Positions 45,059-54,405 of a DNA stretch of 64,000 nucleotides are shown here, piece after piece. This DNA is from Ochotona curzoniae (Eukaryota; Chordata; Mammalia; Lagomorpha; Ochotonidae). Both the position numbers and the translations under genes were made by a program. Within the stretch, counting starts at the first letter, position 1. Each line of letters begins with the position of its first letter. The notes under the pieces were generated by a model, which did no database searches, was not told the DNA's origin, and saw only the letters and a program-made list of their open reading frames with translations. Where the stretch lies: the NCBI RefSeq assembly GCF_017591425.1, contig NW_024465751.1, positions 3,968,001 through 4,032,000 on the forward strand, given 5' to 3'.

Positions 45059-45060
<2 letters not shown>
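44692..45060. other. No recognised feature
   Basis: Possible weak MIR/L2 words near 44815-44950 ('agtaggtgcttctt', 'ttgttgaatgactgaa'), not enough to call an element. Confidence 0.4.

Positions 45061-45110
<50 letters not shown>
45061..45110. repeat. (GT)25 microsatellite, uninterrupted
   Basis: Twenty-five perfect GT units are visible, preceded by 'gctgcc'. A pure tract of this length is expected to be highly length-polymorphic and can adopt Z-DNA under supercoiling. Confidence 0.98.
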
Positions 45111-45112
<2 letters not shown>

Positions 45113-45675
45113 TGAAATGATGAGGTTTTTCCTAAGAGTAGGCGTTGAGGCGTGCCATTTAATAGTTAGGTGATGGGTTTCTATGTGTGCATAATTAGTT
45201 AGGCAAGCCACTTATCTTTAAGATAGTCTGGGTAAAGTATAAGGTACTGTTTCCTGTCATGTCTGAATTTATGCTGGGTCTCCATACACTCATCTGAACT
45301 AATGGATTTTTTGGCATCATCTCTTTAAGTGCAATATAGGAAATGGATTTCTGTAGTACAAAACCCCATTATGGCTTTCTGTGGCTGAGTTTTGATTTAG
45401 TGATAGCACTCCATGCCTTGGAGACACAGCATGGCAGGCAGGGAGGGAGGGAGGGCAGGCCCTGCCAAGCCTTGAGTGCAGGTAGCTGTCTTCTTCGAGC
45501 GTACTCAACATTGTGACAGAAGCTGGGACCAGTCAGCAATAAAGGATGCCTTCTCTTTCCTGGACAGAGGAGGCCAGTGGGGCTTTTAAGAATCCAATTG
45601 TAGGGCCCAGCCTTGAAGCCACTCCCAAATTCCTAACACTCAGAGATAGGAAAGTATAAACTAAATGATATTTCA
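45111..45675. other. No gene; short G-rich tract
   Basis: 'ggcagggagggagggagggc' near 45435-45455 has four GGG runs and could fold as a G-quadruplex on the plus strand. Nothing else recognised. Confidence 0.5.
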
Positions 45676-45965
45676 GGGACCAATATTGTGACATGGTGGA
45701 GAAAACTGCCACCTGAGACAGTGGCATCCTGTACAGATGCTGGTTCAAGTCCTGAATGCTCTGCTTCAATCTAGCCCCCTGCTAAAAAACGATGAAAAGA
45801 TGGTCCAAGTTTTTGGCCCTTTGCCGTTCATGTGGGAGACACGGATGAAGCTCCTAGTTCTCGTCAGCCTGGCTTAGTGCTGATTTGTGGCTGTCTGGGG
45901 AGTGAACCAGCAGGGAGAAGACCTTTCTGTCTATCTTTCCTTCTCTATATCTCTGAATGTAAAAG
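45676..45965 (+). mobile_element. Old CSINE copy
   Basis: It runs from 'gggaccaatattgtgacatg' (head) through 'gatgctggttcaagtcctga' (B box), 'catgtgggagacacggatga', 'agctcctagttctcgtcagc' and 'ggggagtgaaccagcaggga'. The tail is degraded to 'gaatgtaaaagtggc'. Confidence 0.83.
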
Positions 45966-46142
45966 TGGCTTTTTTCTTTTTTTTTGAAGAAAGGTGATAA
46001 GCAGTGCAGGTGAAAAATTTTTTTTTGTTTTCTGGCTATTGGTATGGTGCTTTCTGATCAGATAATTTTAAGTTCCTTTGATTTCATTCACTGTTACAGA
46101 AATTGAGAGCTTCATATTTTAGAATGAGAAATCACATATGAC

Positions 46143-46640
46143 ATTGCTTCTCGATTTTGTGCATTACAATCCTGTTGGGGTCTGGCGTGGTAGCCTAGTG
46201 GCTGATGTCCTCACCTTGCATGTTCTGGGATCCCATATGGACACCAGTTTGTGTCCCAGCTACTCCACTTCCCATCCAGCTCCCTTCTTTGACCTGAGAA
46301 AGCAGTACAGCATTGCCCAAAGCCTTAGGTCCCTGCGCCTGTGTGGGAGAACCAGAAGAGGCTCCTGGCTTTGGATTGGCTCAGCTCTAGTCATTACAGC
46401 CACTTGCGGAGTGAATCCGTGGGTGGGAAATCTTTCTCTGTCTCTCCTTCTCTCTGTAAATTTGAATTTCCAATAAAAATAAATATTTTTTAAAAAGGAA
46501 AGAATGCTGTTGAGAACTATGAAAAACCTGGGGCCACACCCCATACCAGTTAAACCAGAAATTCCATGGAACAAACCTGTGTGGCAGTATTTTAAAATTC
46601 CCAGATAATGCCAGAGTTCAGGCGAAACTGTGATGACAAT
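46143..46640 (+). mobile_element. MER5A-type DNA transposon remnant split by a SINE
   Basis: The 5' piece (46143-46177) reads 'attgcttctcgattttgtgc' then 'attacaatcctgttg', resembling the MER5A start 'gtggttctcaaactttagtgtgcatcagaatcacctg'. The 3' piece from 46513 has 'cctggggccacaccccatac', 'aattcccagataatgcc', resembling MER5A 'ggccccacccccagag' and 'agttcccaggtgatgc'. The SINE at 46178-46502 interrupts it. Confidence 0.5.
46168..46512 (+). mobile_element. CSINE copy with 10-bp target-site duplication
   Basis: Flanks 'aatcctgttg' (46168-46177) and 'aatgctgttg' (46503-46512) match at 9 of 10 bases. The SINE shows 'ggtctggcgtggtagcctag' (A box), a decayed B box 'cagtttgtgtcccagc', 'tccatccagctccc'-like sequence, 'ctctctgtaaatttgaattt' and the tail 'ccaataaaaataaat'. 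It landed in the MER5A remnant. Confidence 0.93.
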
Positions 46641-47889
46641 TACATTAGCTATGTAAGGCAAAGAATTTTTCCCTTCCGAAAATTTAGAAAATGGGAGTAA
46701 TATAAAAATTTTATCCCTTTATTAAAAGGAAAATTGTAAGGGTGAATTCATTTAGAAAGCCTAACTTGGTTTGATTTTAAACTCCCCACATTTAATTAAG
46801 GTTGAAAGCCACATCTGTTCTCTGCATGGCCTGATCATTATGGAATGCTGGGAACTTATAATCCTTTTGTTGTAGTCACTGTGTTTTCTCCTTTTCTGTG
46901 AGAGAAATTTTCTTTTTCTTGAGGCTTGTTTGGTCAAGAAACTGTATGTGTTAGAGCTTGTTTGTTGTTCATTCTTTGTTTTGGTTAAATTGTTTTTCAA
47001 GGAACTCTGACTCCTTGTTTAATTAACTTCCATGTCCCCCGTATGTGGCTCATTTCACAATCTCACACTGTCCTATAGAGATTTTGTAGTTCACCAACAA
47101 AAATTTGCATGGAAAAATATCTACCTAATCTATTATGCTATTTTTATATTTCTCATTGTTTCTCTGAAGCACATTGTTTGCTGATGGTGAAATGTGATGT
47201 TTCTAAATGCTTCCTTAGGAATCATTTTCCTCTTTGGATTGCTGTTGCTTCTTCAGAGTTTGAACATGCCGACTGTGGAAAGTTGGTGCACATCTCTTGT
47301 CCGTTTGAGCTCTGACTCTTCAAACCTTAAGCAATTTTGCACGTTCTCCCACTGATTCTGACTGTCTTGTCACAGTTTGAGGGCTGTGGCAGCAGTGTCC
47401 ACTCTTAAACAGTAGCAGCTAAACCCGTGTGTCACCGTTCTGGCCAACAGCCTGCCTGGATGTGCAGCATTTGAAGAAGGAGCGTAAGTGGGAGAGCTGC
47501 GCTGCCAGATGGCACTGAGCAGCCATGAGTGCGCAGGGGACACAACTTGTGAGTGACGTCCAGGTACTAGCATTGATGAACTGATTGGTGTCCTATTTTC
47601 ACTCCATTGATCCCGTGTGTATGTGCGCACTACAACCATGTCCTCTTAAGAGCAGCTCCAGATGCTGGAAAGATAGGGACTGGTTTCTTGATGTCTGTGG
47701 CTCCTCGGAGTTTGGAATAGACACGTCTATGTGTAGCATACAGCCCTGCTTGCTCTTGAATGCTTCGCAGCCTGTGTTAATGCCATTGCTTGGTGATGCT
47801 CTCATCACCGCCTCCGGACAGAGGTGCAGAGGTACAGACACACCCTGCCAGGCGCCTGTCCAACACCTGCCCTTGTTTCAGCCTCCCTG
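46641..47889. other. 1.25 kb of unique-looking sequence, no gene
   Basis: No repeat family or credible exon. Frames of 68-133 codons around 47109-47986 are unremarkable, and the last one enters the SINE fragment that follows. Confidence 0.45.
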
Positions 47890-48065
47890 TACCAGCCTAG
47901 GAACTTGGTTTCCTACCGGCCACCTAAAAGTCCTGGATGAAATTCCAAAATTCCTTGCTCCTGGTTTTGGGCTGACCCAGTCCTAGCTATTGCAGCTACT
48001 GGAGGAGTAAACCAAAGGCTTAAAGATATTTCTGTCTCTTTCTGTAATTCTTCCAAATATGTATA
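47890..48065 (+). mobile_element. CSINE 3' fragment
   Basis: Truncated at its 5' side. It shows 'gaacttggtttcctaccggc', 'gatgaaattccaaaattcct', 'ttgctcctggttttgggctg', 'gcagctactggaggagtaaa' and 'tctgtctctttctgtaattc'. The tail is lost in an AT-rich stretch. Confidence 0.7.
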
Positions 48066-48390
48066 TATAAAATGATAGATTGAATAGGGTAAGCGTAAGT
48101 GAACGGTGTTAAGTGTTTTTTTCCCACATTTTATTATTATTGCTATCATTTTATGATACAGTTCCATATTCCCTTATCCCCTCCCCAATTCTCCACCCCC
48201 CAGTTCCTTTATATCATGGCTAACATATAGCTCTTCATACTCAGTCATATGTTCATCATTGCGGGCATGGACAATGGCAGAGAGTCCAGAATCCTATTGT
48301 CAAAATATAATATAAACAGTTTCACTGTAAGTCCATCTTTGTCTGGAAACAGAAATGCATACTACACTGCATCCTCACATCTGGTTGTTA

Positions 48391-48632
48391 GTCTCCATTA
48401 CATAACTACTGTACATTCCCTTAAATGAAAAGTCATGATACAAAATCAACAATAGTAAGAAAAATAGAAATTTACAATGCCATGAAGTTAAATGACATGT
48501 TACTAGATATGACAGTCTCCATTACACAACTACTATACATCCCCTTCAATGAAGAGCCACAAAATCAACATCCGAGAGAAAAAAGAAATTAACACCACCA
48601 AGAAGTTAAACAACTTGCTATTAAATGTCTAA
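48391..48632. repeat. About 124-bp imperfect tandem repeat in L1 3' UTR
   Basis: The segment starting 'gtctccattacataactact' at 48391 recurs from 48515 as 'gtctccattacacaactact', with the same following order ('tgaagagccac' for 'tgaaaagtcatg', 'aagaagttaaac' for 'atgaagttaaat'). Two diverged units, probably a property of this L1 subfamily. Confidence 0.85.
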
Positions 48633-49522
48633 CGTGTAGCTGAAGAAGTGAAAATCAAGGACCTTCTTGAAGAAAATGATGCCACTGCATGATCTATGAG
48701 TCATTGAATGATTTAATCAGAAGAAACTGTTTTGAAGAGATGAAACCAACAGAAAACATCAAATCCGATGTGATAAAGTTTCCGCTGATCTTTGTTGGAG
48801 TATGTCTCCTCCAGACAATAAACAGATGGGTTTTGTTTTTTAATCCAGTCTACTAATCTATGATGTTTGATTGAGCTTAAGCAATTTACATTCAGAGTTA
48901 AATATACATAGGTGGTACTTTGGTCCCGTCATGGGTTGTTCTTTGATTTAGTCTTCTGTTGTCATTTTACTGGGATGTTCTTCCCATTTGCCTTTGGTTT
49001 TGGTAGGTGCTATTCCTCTTCTCTGTCGAGAGATCATCTTGAAGTATCATTTGTAGGGAAGGTTTGGAAGAGGCAAATTCTTTTAACTTTTCTTTACTAT
49101 GGAAGAATTTTATTTCCTTTTCAAAGACAAAGGAAAGCTATTGCCACAGTGCGCAAAATGGCGCCTGGCATGCTACCACAACTGTTCTTCATCTGCTGGC
49201 CGTCAGATCCGAGGGCTACCCAGACATGCCCCGGATGGAACCTGTAGAATGCCACGTCGTTGCAGTTCACCGAGCCAGAAATGAGCTCACTCCCTGCTCA
49301 GAGTATGCTCAGCCCTTTCCCTTGCCCTTTTCTCCTTACGCAAAATGGCACCCAGTTCAGCTCTAGGGGGCTGACTGGGCTATGAAATTCATTCTGTTCT
49401 CACACTGCCTGAGATTTGCTGCTCGGTCTCTGTTCCTGGTCAAATCAAATGGACCAGCAGGACAGACAGTACTTTGTCTGGGTTCACCTCCCAAGCTCCC
49501 AGTGAAAGTCCCTTCCCACCTG

Positions 49523-49573
49523 GTTGCTGGTGGAGTTCTGGCTGCTGGTGGAGTTCTGGCTGCTGGTGGAATT
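49523..49573. repeat. 18-bp tandem repeat, about 2.8 units, in L1 5' UTR
   Basis: The unit 'gctgctggtggagttctg' repeats nearly perfectly, with the last unit reading 'gctgctggtggaattc'. Short tandem repeats in the 5' UTR are common in L1 promoters of several mammals. Whether it is functional here is unknown. Confidence 0.9.
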
Positions 49574-49792
49574 CAGATCGCCGTGCTGGAGTATCATTCA
49601 CTGCAACACCACACTGCTGTGCCCGCTGCTTTCCTGAGTCTGTCAGTCTCCAGGTACCCCTCTGCTGTTGTTCTGTCCTTTCCTATTTCCCGAAATATGT
49701 CCTCTGTGCTTCATCCTGATTAAATGTTTCTCCGTCTGATTAAACGTGTCCTTACCCTGTTCCGCCATCTTGATTCGAGTCTGTTAAGTGTT

Positions 49793-50658
49793 GTAGACTG
49801 TTACAGATGGCCCAGGGAGAGCTCTTGGTGGCACAGCCTAGGAAGGGGAAACATGATGGGAAACCACTGGAGAGAAATTCAAGGCTGAAATGTAATGCAT
49901 AGCTATTTTCTTACAACAGAAATGCTTATTAGAGCCTGTAAATCAGGATTTGTCCTGCCTGTCCTGTCTGCCAGTTGGGGTCTTTATCTCTGTTCTTTAC
50001 CATGGGGAACAGATATACGTAAACTTCCTGCCAGCCAAACCATCTTCATGGATAGTGTCCCCTAGATGCTCAGGTCCAGGCTAAAAAACTGTCCTGGTTG
50101 TGTAGTGTCCATTCTCAATTGTCGTGCTCCTTCCCCAGTTTTAGCAGTGACGTAGTCATGGCCCAGCAAAGACATGTGATTGCCTCTGCCTCCCCAGTGA
50201 AATTAGGACTAGGAACCCAAAGTCTCATCTCCTGGTTTGGTGATTCTTTTGGCCAGTTTTCCTACAGGAGTGTACCACTTTTCCAGTTCAACTGTCCCAC
50301 TCAGCAGCAGAGAGCTGCTAGGAGCATGAACAGCAAGGAAGTCAGGCCAGTCTTAAGTGTGTCCTTCCTTGAAGGCCATAGACTTCTCCAGAAGGAAAGT
50401 GTGCTTTCTTCCAGCTCTGTCTTTCCTTTCATTCAAAACAAAACAAAAATGAATAATAATAATAATAAAAATCTCTTGTGTTTTCTTTCTTCTGTCTCTG
50501 AGAGCCTCCCATACAAAAGCTACTTGATGGATGACAAGGAGCAGTAGGACTGTGGGGGCTTCTGGAAAGTTTGTGGTGTTTGCAGGTAGCCTTGCCACAT
50601 TTCTGCCTATTACACATTAACAGCTAGGAGCCTGAGCTTTGAATTCAGACTGGCTTTC
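49793..50658. other. Unique-looking sequence, no gene
   Basis: A 149-codon plus-strand frame (50098-50547) runs into an (AAT)n stretch and has no domain. (AAT)5 at about 50454-50468. No other feature. Confidence 0.45.
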
Positions 50659-50686
50659 TTTTTTTTTTTTTTTTTTTTTTTTTTTT
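50659..50686. repeat. T28 homopolymer
   Basis: Twenty-eight consecutive T bases. A minus-strand SINE fragment begins about 25 bases later, so the run may be an expanded poly-A complement. It is prone to length error in sequencing. Confidence 0.95.
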
Positions 50687-50710
50687 GTTTTCCCCTATGC
50701 TTTTTGGGAA

Positions 50711-50770
50711 ATATTTATTTTAAATTTTTTCTTTGAAAGACAGAGTTACAGAGAGGAAAGATCGAGAGTT
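50711..50770 (-). mobile_element. CSINE 3' end fragment
   Basis: 'tatttattttaaattttttc' then 'tttgaaagacagagttacag' and 'agaggaaagatcgagag' match the tail end of the older CSINE type in complement. Only about 60 bases remain. Confidence 0.75.
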
Positions 50771-50794
50771 TTCTGAAGTCCCGTGTATTTTAAA

Positions 50795-50970
50795 ATCCAG
50801 CACAGGGCCAGGTGCTTGGGCCCCTGAGGATGTGTGCATCCCCTATCTGGGTGGCAGGCTTCAAATCCTGGTCCTGCATTGGGTTCTCATTTCCTGCTAG
50901 TGTGAATTCTGGGAGGCACTAAGAAAAGGCTTCAACAGTGGGGTCTTTGCACTTTGGGGTGACAGATATA
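50795..50970 (+). mobile_element. Old CSINE 5' part
   Basis: It shows 'gtgcttgggcccctgaggat', 'tggcaggcttcaaatcctgg' (B box, close to GGTTCAAATCC), 'cattgggttctcatttcctg' and 'ctgctagtgtgaattctggg'. Opposite in orientation to the fragment just before it, so it is a separate insertion. Confidence 0.6.
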
Positions 50971-52551
50971 AAGTCTTGTCCCTTTTCCTCTTGTAACCTC
51001 TACTTTCCAAGCACTTCAGTCAACTTTCTGGTTGTAGATGACCAAAATCGCAAGCACTGGCCCAGGACCCATGTTCAGCCTCAGATGTTTACCAAGCTGA
51101 AGCAGTGGTAGCTTGCTTGCTTTTCTTTTAAACTGATTGTGTGCTTAACCATGCATTCGGCAAAGATGGCCGAATGATTTAGTGAAAGGCAGGAAATATC
51201 TAGGAAAATTTAATTCACTGGTTCAGAGCAACGAATCCGTCTAGAAACAGGCTCTGAGGTTGAGTGATGTGCTTCTCTGTAGGGTAACCATCTGGCCTTA
51301 GCAAAAAGAAGAGAAAGTGGAGGCTGGAGATTATGTAAATAAATAGCATGGGATTCTTGCTTATCATCCTATAGACTTTTCCCTGGCGTGCACATGGTCT
51401 ATGGTGGCAAGACCTGATGCTTCCTCACATGGCTGGAGTTCTCAGTGTCTTTGTTGAAGGTTTTCATGGAGCTCTTATGAACAGAGGATCCTTTTCTGTA
51501 GATCAGCATCTGCTTTATCTGTGTTTTGCCTGTTATACTTTCTCGTGCTGTATGTGGAGGGGTCCCTTCCTCAGAGAAGCCATATTCTAAAACTCAGAGG
51601 AAAGGAAGCAGCTGAGTGTTGACCAGGCTGTGTCCTCTTCTGAAGCAGTGGGCTGGAGGGATTAAGAGTGAGGAGTTCTCAGTAAGCACCACTGGGCTGG
51701 GCTTTCAGAGATGAGCAATGTGACCTTCTCATTATGTGAAAATCTTTAATCAGCTGGTTTTTGAAAACCAAAAAGGGAGGGTTTGGGAGGAAAAGATCTG
51801 ACAGTAAAAATATTCTTTTATTTATTATAACCCAGATCTGGAACTTAATATATTTAACTTTGAAACATAACACAGCTACAGCCTGAATCCAGAGATGTTC
51901 CTGATAGCTCCATGAAATGTAGTTAAGGACCAATTTAAAACAATGTCTTGTGCCACAGCTTTGTGATATTTTTAGAAAAATCTCTGAAACCAAAGACAAC
52001 ACAGAGAGCCCAGCGTAAATTACATCTCTTGTCACGAGCCAATTTGCAACTTAGAGAAGCCCTGATGCTTGGGGACCAGTCATTTGCAAGCAGCAGCTAC
52101 ACTGCTTGTGTTTACCCTTTGCGGGATGTGCTGTAGAGAGCGTCTCACTTAGACCTCACCCTAAACGCAGAGTAAATGTTCTCATACCCGTCCTGCAACC
52201 GTGTAAACTAGAGCCAAGGATGTTGGGGCAGCCATCTCAGGAGTCTAAGTGCCAGGGCCGTGATTGGGTCAACTCTTTCTATTCAGGAGGCACTGCTGTT
52301 CACTAATGGCATTTACGGTGTAACCATGCTGACTTAATGCTGCAAAATAATGGGTTATTACCATCAGTGCTTTAAGCCTCCAAACAGGAAAATTTAGGAA
52401 CTTTGTGTTATTCCCCACTTCTTCCTTCTAAAGCACCTCATGAAGGTGCTGCTGTAGCCACGTTGTATAAGTTCAGGTGGAGCAGAGAGGTGCTAAATTT
52501 AGGATAAAATCTGGATCTATCCAGGGTGTAGTTTTTATTTTGCTTTGGTTT
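50971..52551. other. 1.6 kb of unique-looking sequence, no gene
   Basis: A 118-codon minus-strand frame at 51679-52035 has no recognised domain. Weak MIR words near 52140-52230. Nothing else. Confidence 0.4.
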
Positions 52552-52862
52552 GAAGGTTTATTTATATTTATTTGGAGGAGTAACAGAGTAGGAGATGAAG
52601 GGGGAAATGCCTTCCTTATACTGGTTCATTCCCCAAGTAGCCACAGTGTGGCCGGGCTGAAGCCATGGCCTTGGAACTCCTTCATCCTGGTCCCATGTGG
52701 GTGGCAGATGCCTGAGCACTTGGGCCACCTACTGTTGCTTGTGCACATGTGTTATCAGGGGACTGATTCTGAAGTGAAGCAGCTGGGACCGGAACTGATG
52801 CTCTTATGAGATTCTGGGGTTGCAAACAGTAGCTTAACCCTCTGCATCACAGTGCCAGCACT
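52552..52862 (-). mobile_element. Old CSINE copy
   Basis: From 'aaggtttatttatatttatt' through 'ccttatactggttcattccc', 'caagtagccacagtgtggcc', 'gagcacttgggccacctact' and 'ggaccggaactgatgctctt' to 'cagtagcttaaccctctgca' and 'cacagtgccagca'. The whole element is present but diverged. Confidence 0.86.
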
Positions 52863-53204
52863 CTGAGCAGTTCATGTCTGCTGTATGCCGTGTCTGTGGA
52901 ATGGAAGAAGAGGAAGTGTCTGGAAACCAGGAGAAAAGCAGTGTTACTTTTGGAACACTGACCCTTTAGCTTCTTACAGGATAAATTGATTAATGCTTTA
53001 TGTTGTTGCTATGAAAATCTGTGAGTACATTTAGAAAGTTCCAAGTTGAGGGATTGTTAAGTGTGAAAAGGCAGTTTCTTTCAGTTATTGGATAGAAAAA
53101 CCTGATACTCAGCATACCAGCCATTGTTTCTTTGGGTGAAGCCTTACTTTGTCCCATTTTTACCCCAGATTTGGTGGGTAAAATATTAGCAGTGTGCCTG
53201 GCAC
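52863..53204. other. No recognised feature
   Basis: Short unique-looking segment; nothing identified. Confidence 0.45.
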
Positions 53205-53312
53205 CTGCCTACGTGCTCCTGAGTGGCAGGACAGAGGTCTGTCTGACTGTTGTTTCTCCCGCATCCATTGGTAGGTGCACATTCAGTAAATGTTGGCGAC
53301 TTGATTTATTTT
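53205..53312 (+). mobile_element. L2 LINE 3' end remnant
   Basis: 'gtggcaggacagaggtctgt', 'ctgactgttgtttctcccgc', 'attggtaggtgcacattcag' and 'taaatgttgg' follow the L2 tail 'gggcagggacc', 'tgtctgtcttgttcac', 'tagtaggtgctcaataaat'. Confidence 0.6.
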
Positions 53313-53764
53313 TCTCCCTTTCACTTATTATGCAGATACTTGAGCACTTACTCCTCTGCCAGATGAGAAGAGACAATGAAAGTCTCCCATGCCAGAATTT
53401 GTACAAGAGCAACCCAAGGATGTGCATGACTGATTTTGAAACCCACCTCCAGCTCTGCAGCCTTTGGACAGCAGTGCGGGTGGGAGGACTTCCTACTTTT
53501 TAATGTGAATATCAGACCTTGTGCTCTTGGTCAATCTAAGTGGGTTTTGTCATCCCTCTGTGATTGAAGGATACTGGATGTCATGAGGCAGGTTGGTTTC
53601 AGGAAATGGTTTTTTGGGGCATGCAGAATAAATGTTAGAAGTTGAGAAAGAATCAGAAATGGCAGTGTTCCCTCAGCTGGATGACTGAATCTGTCCTCAC
53701 CTAGTGGGGTAGCCACTCACTGACAGTTCCTGGTAAATTCCTGTGTCTCCTGCTACTCCTATTA
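53313..53764. other. No recognised feature
   Basis: Possible weak MIR word 'ttgagcacttactcctctgc' near 53340. Otherwise nothing. Confidence 0.4.
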
Positions 53765-53890
53765 GTGTGTACCATCAATATCACTGGGTGCTTTTTTAGA
53801 TCCCCAATCTGAGCCTGCATTCTAGGCCTACTGATCTGCAACCTGAATTTTGGTAAGACCCCCGGGTATTAGTGTGCAATGAGAGCAGGA
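53765..53890 (+). mobile_element. MER5-type DNA transposon remnant
   Basis: 'gtaccatcaatatcactggg', 'ctgcattctaggcctactga', 'tctgcaacctgaattttggt' and 'aagacccccgggtattagtg' follow the MER5A family order: 'catcagcatcacctgg', 'ccagacctactgaatcagaa', 'aacaagatccccaggtgatt'. Terminal repeats are missing. Confidence 0.6.
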
Positions 53891-54094
53891 AACTTTAGGG
53901 CCAGAACAACAGTTTGGTTAACTTTGAGCCTAGTAACAAGGGTATCCTGAGTTGTTGAATGTCAGTTGTAGAGTATGACTGTCAGGACTGGATTCCCACT
54001 TTTTCATCATTGACAGATATTTGGAGATACAGCTCCCAGACTGAGGTGCCAGCTGCATGCAGGTGGCATGGGTACTGACTAAAACAGTGGTACT

Positions 54095-54385
54095 GGGGCC
54101 AGTGTGTGACATAGTAGGCTAAGCTTCTACCTGTGGTACCAAAATCCCATATAGGCACTGATCCACATCTCAGGTGCTCCACTTTGGTTCCTGCTTGCTG
54201 CTTGTGGCCTGGGAAAGTGGCAAAGAGTGGCTCAAGTCCATTGGGGATCTGGAAGAAGATCCTGGCTCCTGGCTTCTGGCTTCAGATTGAATCTGCCGTG
54301 GTTATTTGTGGCTTGGACCAGCAGATGGAAGATCTCTGTCTCTCCAAGGCTGCCTTTCAAAATCAAATAAATCTCTGAAAAATAT
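54095..54385 (+). mobile_element. CSINE copy
   Basis: It starts 'ggggccagtgtgtgacatag' and continues 'aaatcccatataggcactga', 'tgtggcctgggaaagtggca', 'agatcctggctcctggcttc' and 'agcagatggaagatctctgt'. The tail is 'tttcaaaatcaaataaatct'. The 'tttcaaataaa' tail type marks an older copy. Confidence 0.88.
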
Positions 54386-54405
54386 AGCAGTATTTTAAAG
54401 TTAAC

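Larger units (their letters stand above)
48107..49792 (-). mobile_element. Compact internally deleted L1 with both ends
   Basis: Perfect 11-bp 'tgttaagtgtt' duplications (48107-48117, 49782-49792) enclose 1,664 bases. The minus-strand 5' end reads 'gactcgaatcaagatggcgg', a YY1-type L1 promoter motif. A GC-rich 5' UTR follows down to about 49,000. At 48,932 an ATG begins ORF2-like sequence, frameshifted, with a recognisable 'DWIKKQ' and 'CLEET' region near residues 25-45 of normal ORF2. Around 48,770 this gives way to 3' UTR and a tail of 'gatagcaataataataaaa'. Nearly all of ORF1 and ORF2, including the endonuclease core and the reverse transcriptase, is absent. Confidence 0.88.

Noticed and set aside
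49064..49723. Open frames of 80-113 codons on the plus strand
   Set aside because: They are antisense to the L1 5' UTR, with no independent support.
50098..50547. 149-codon plus-strand open frame
   Set aside because: It runs into an AAT repeat that gives a poly-N stretch, and no domain is evident.
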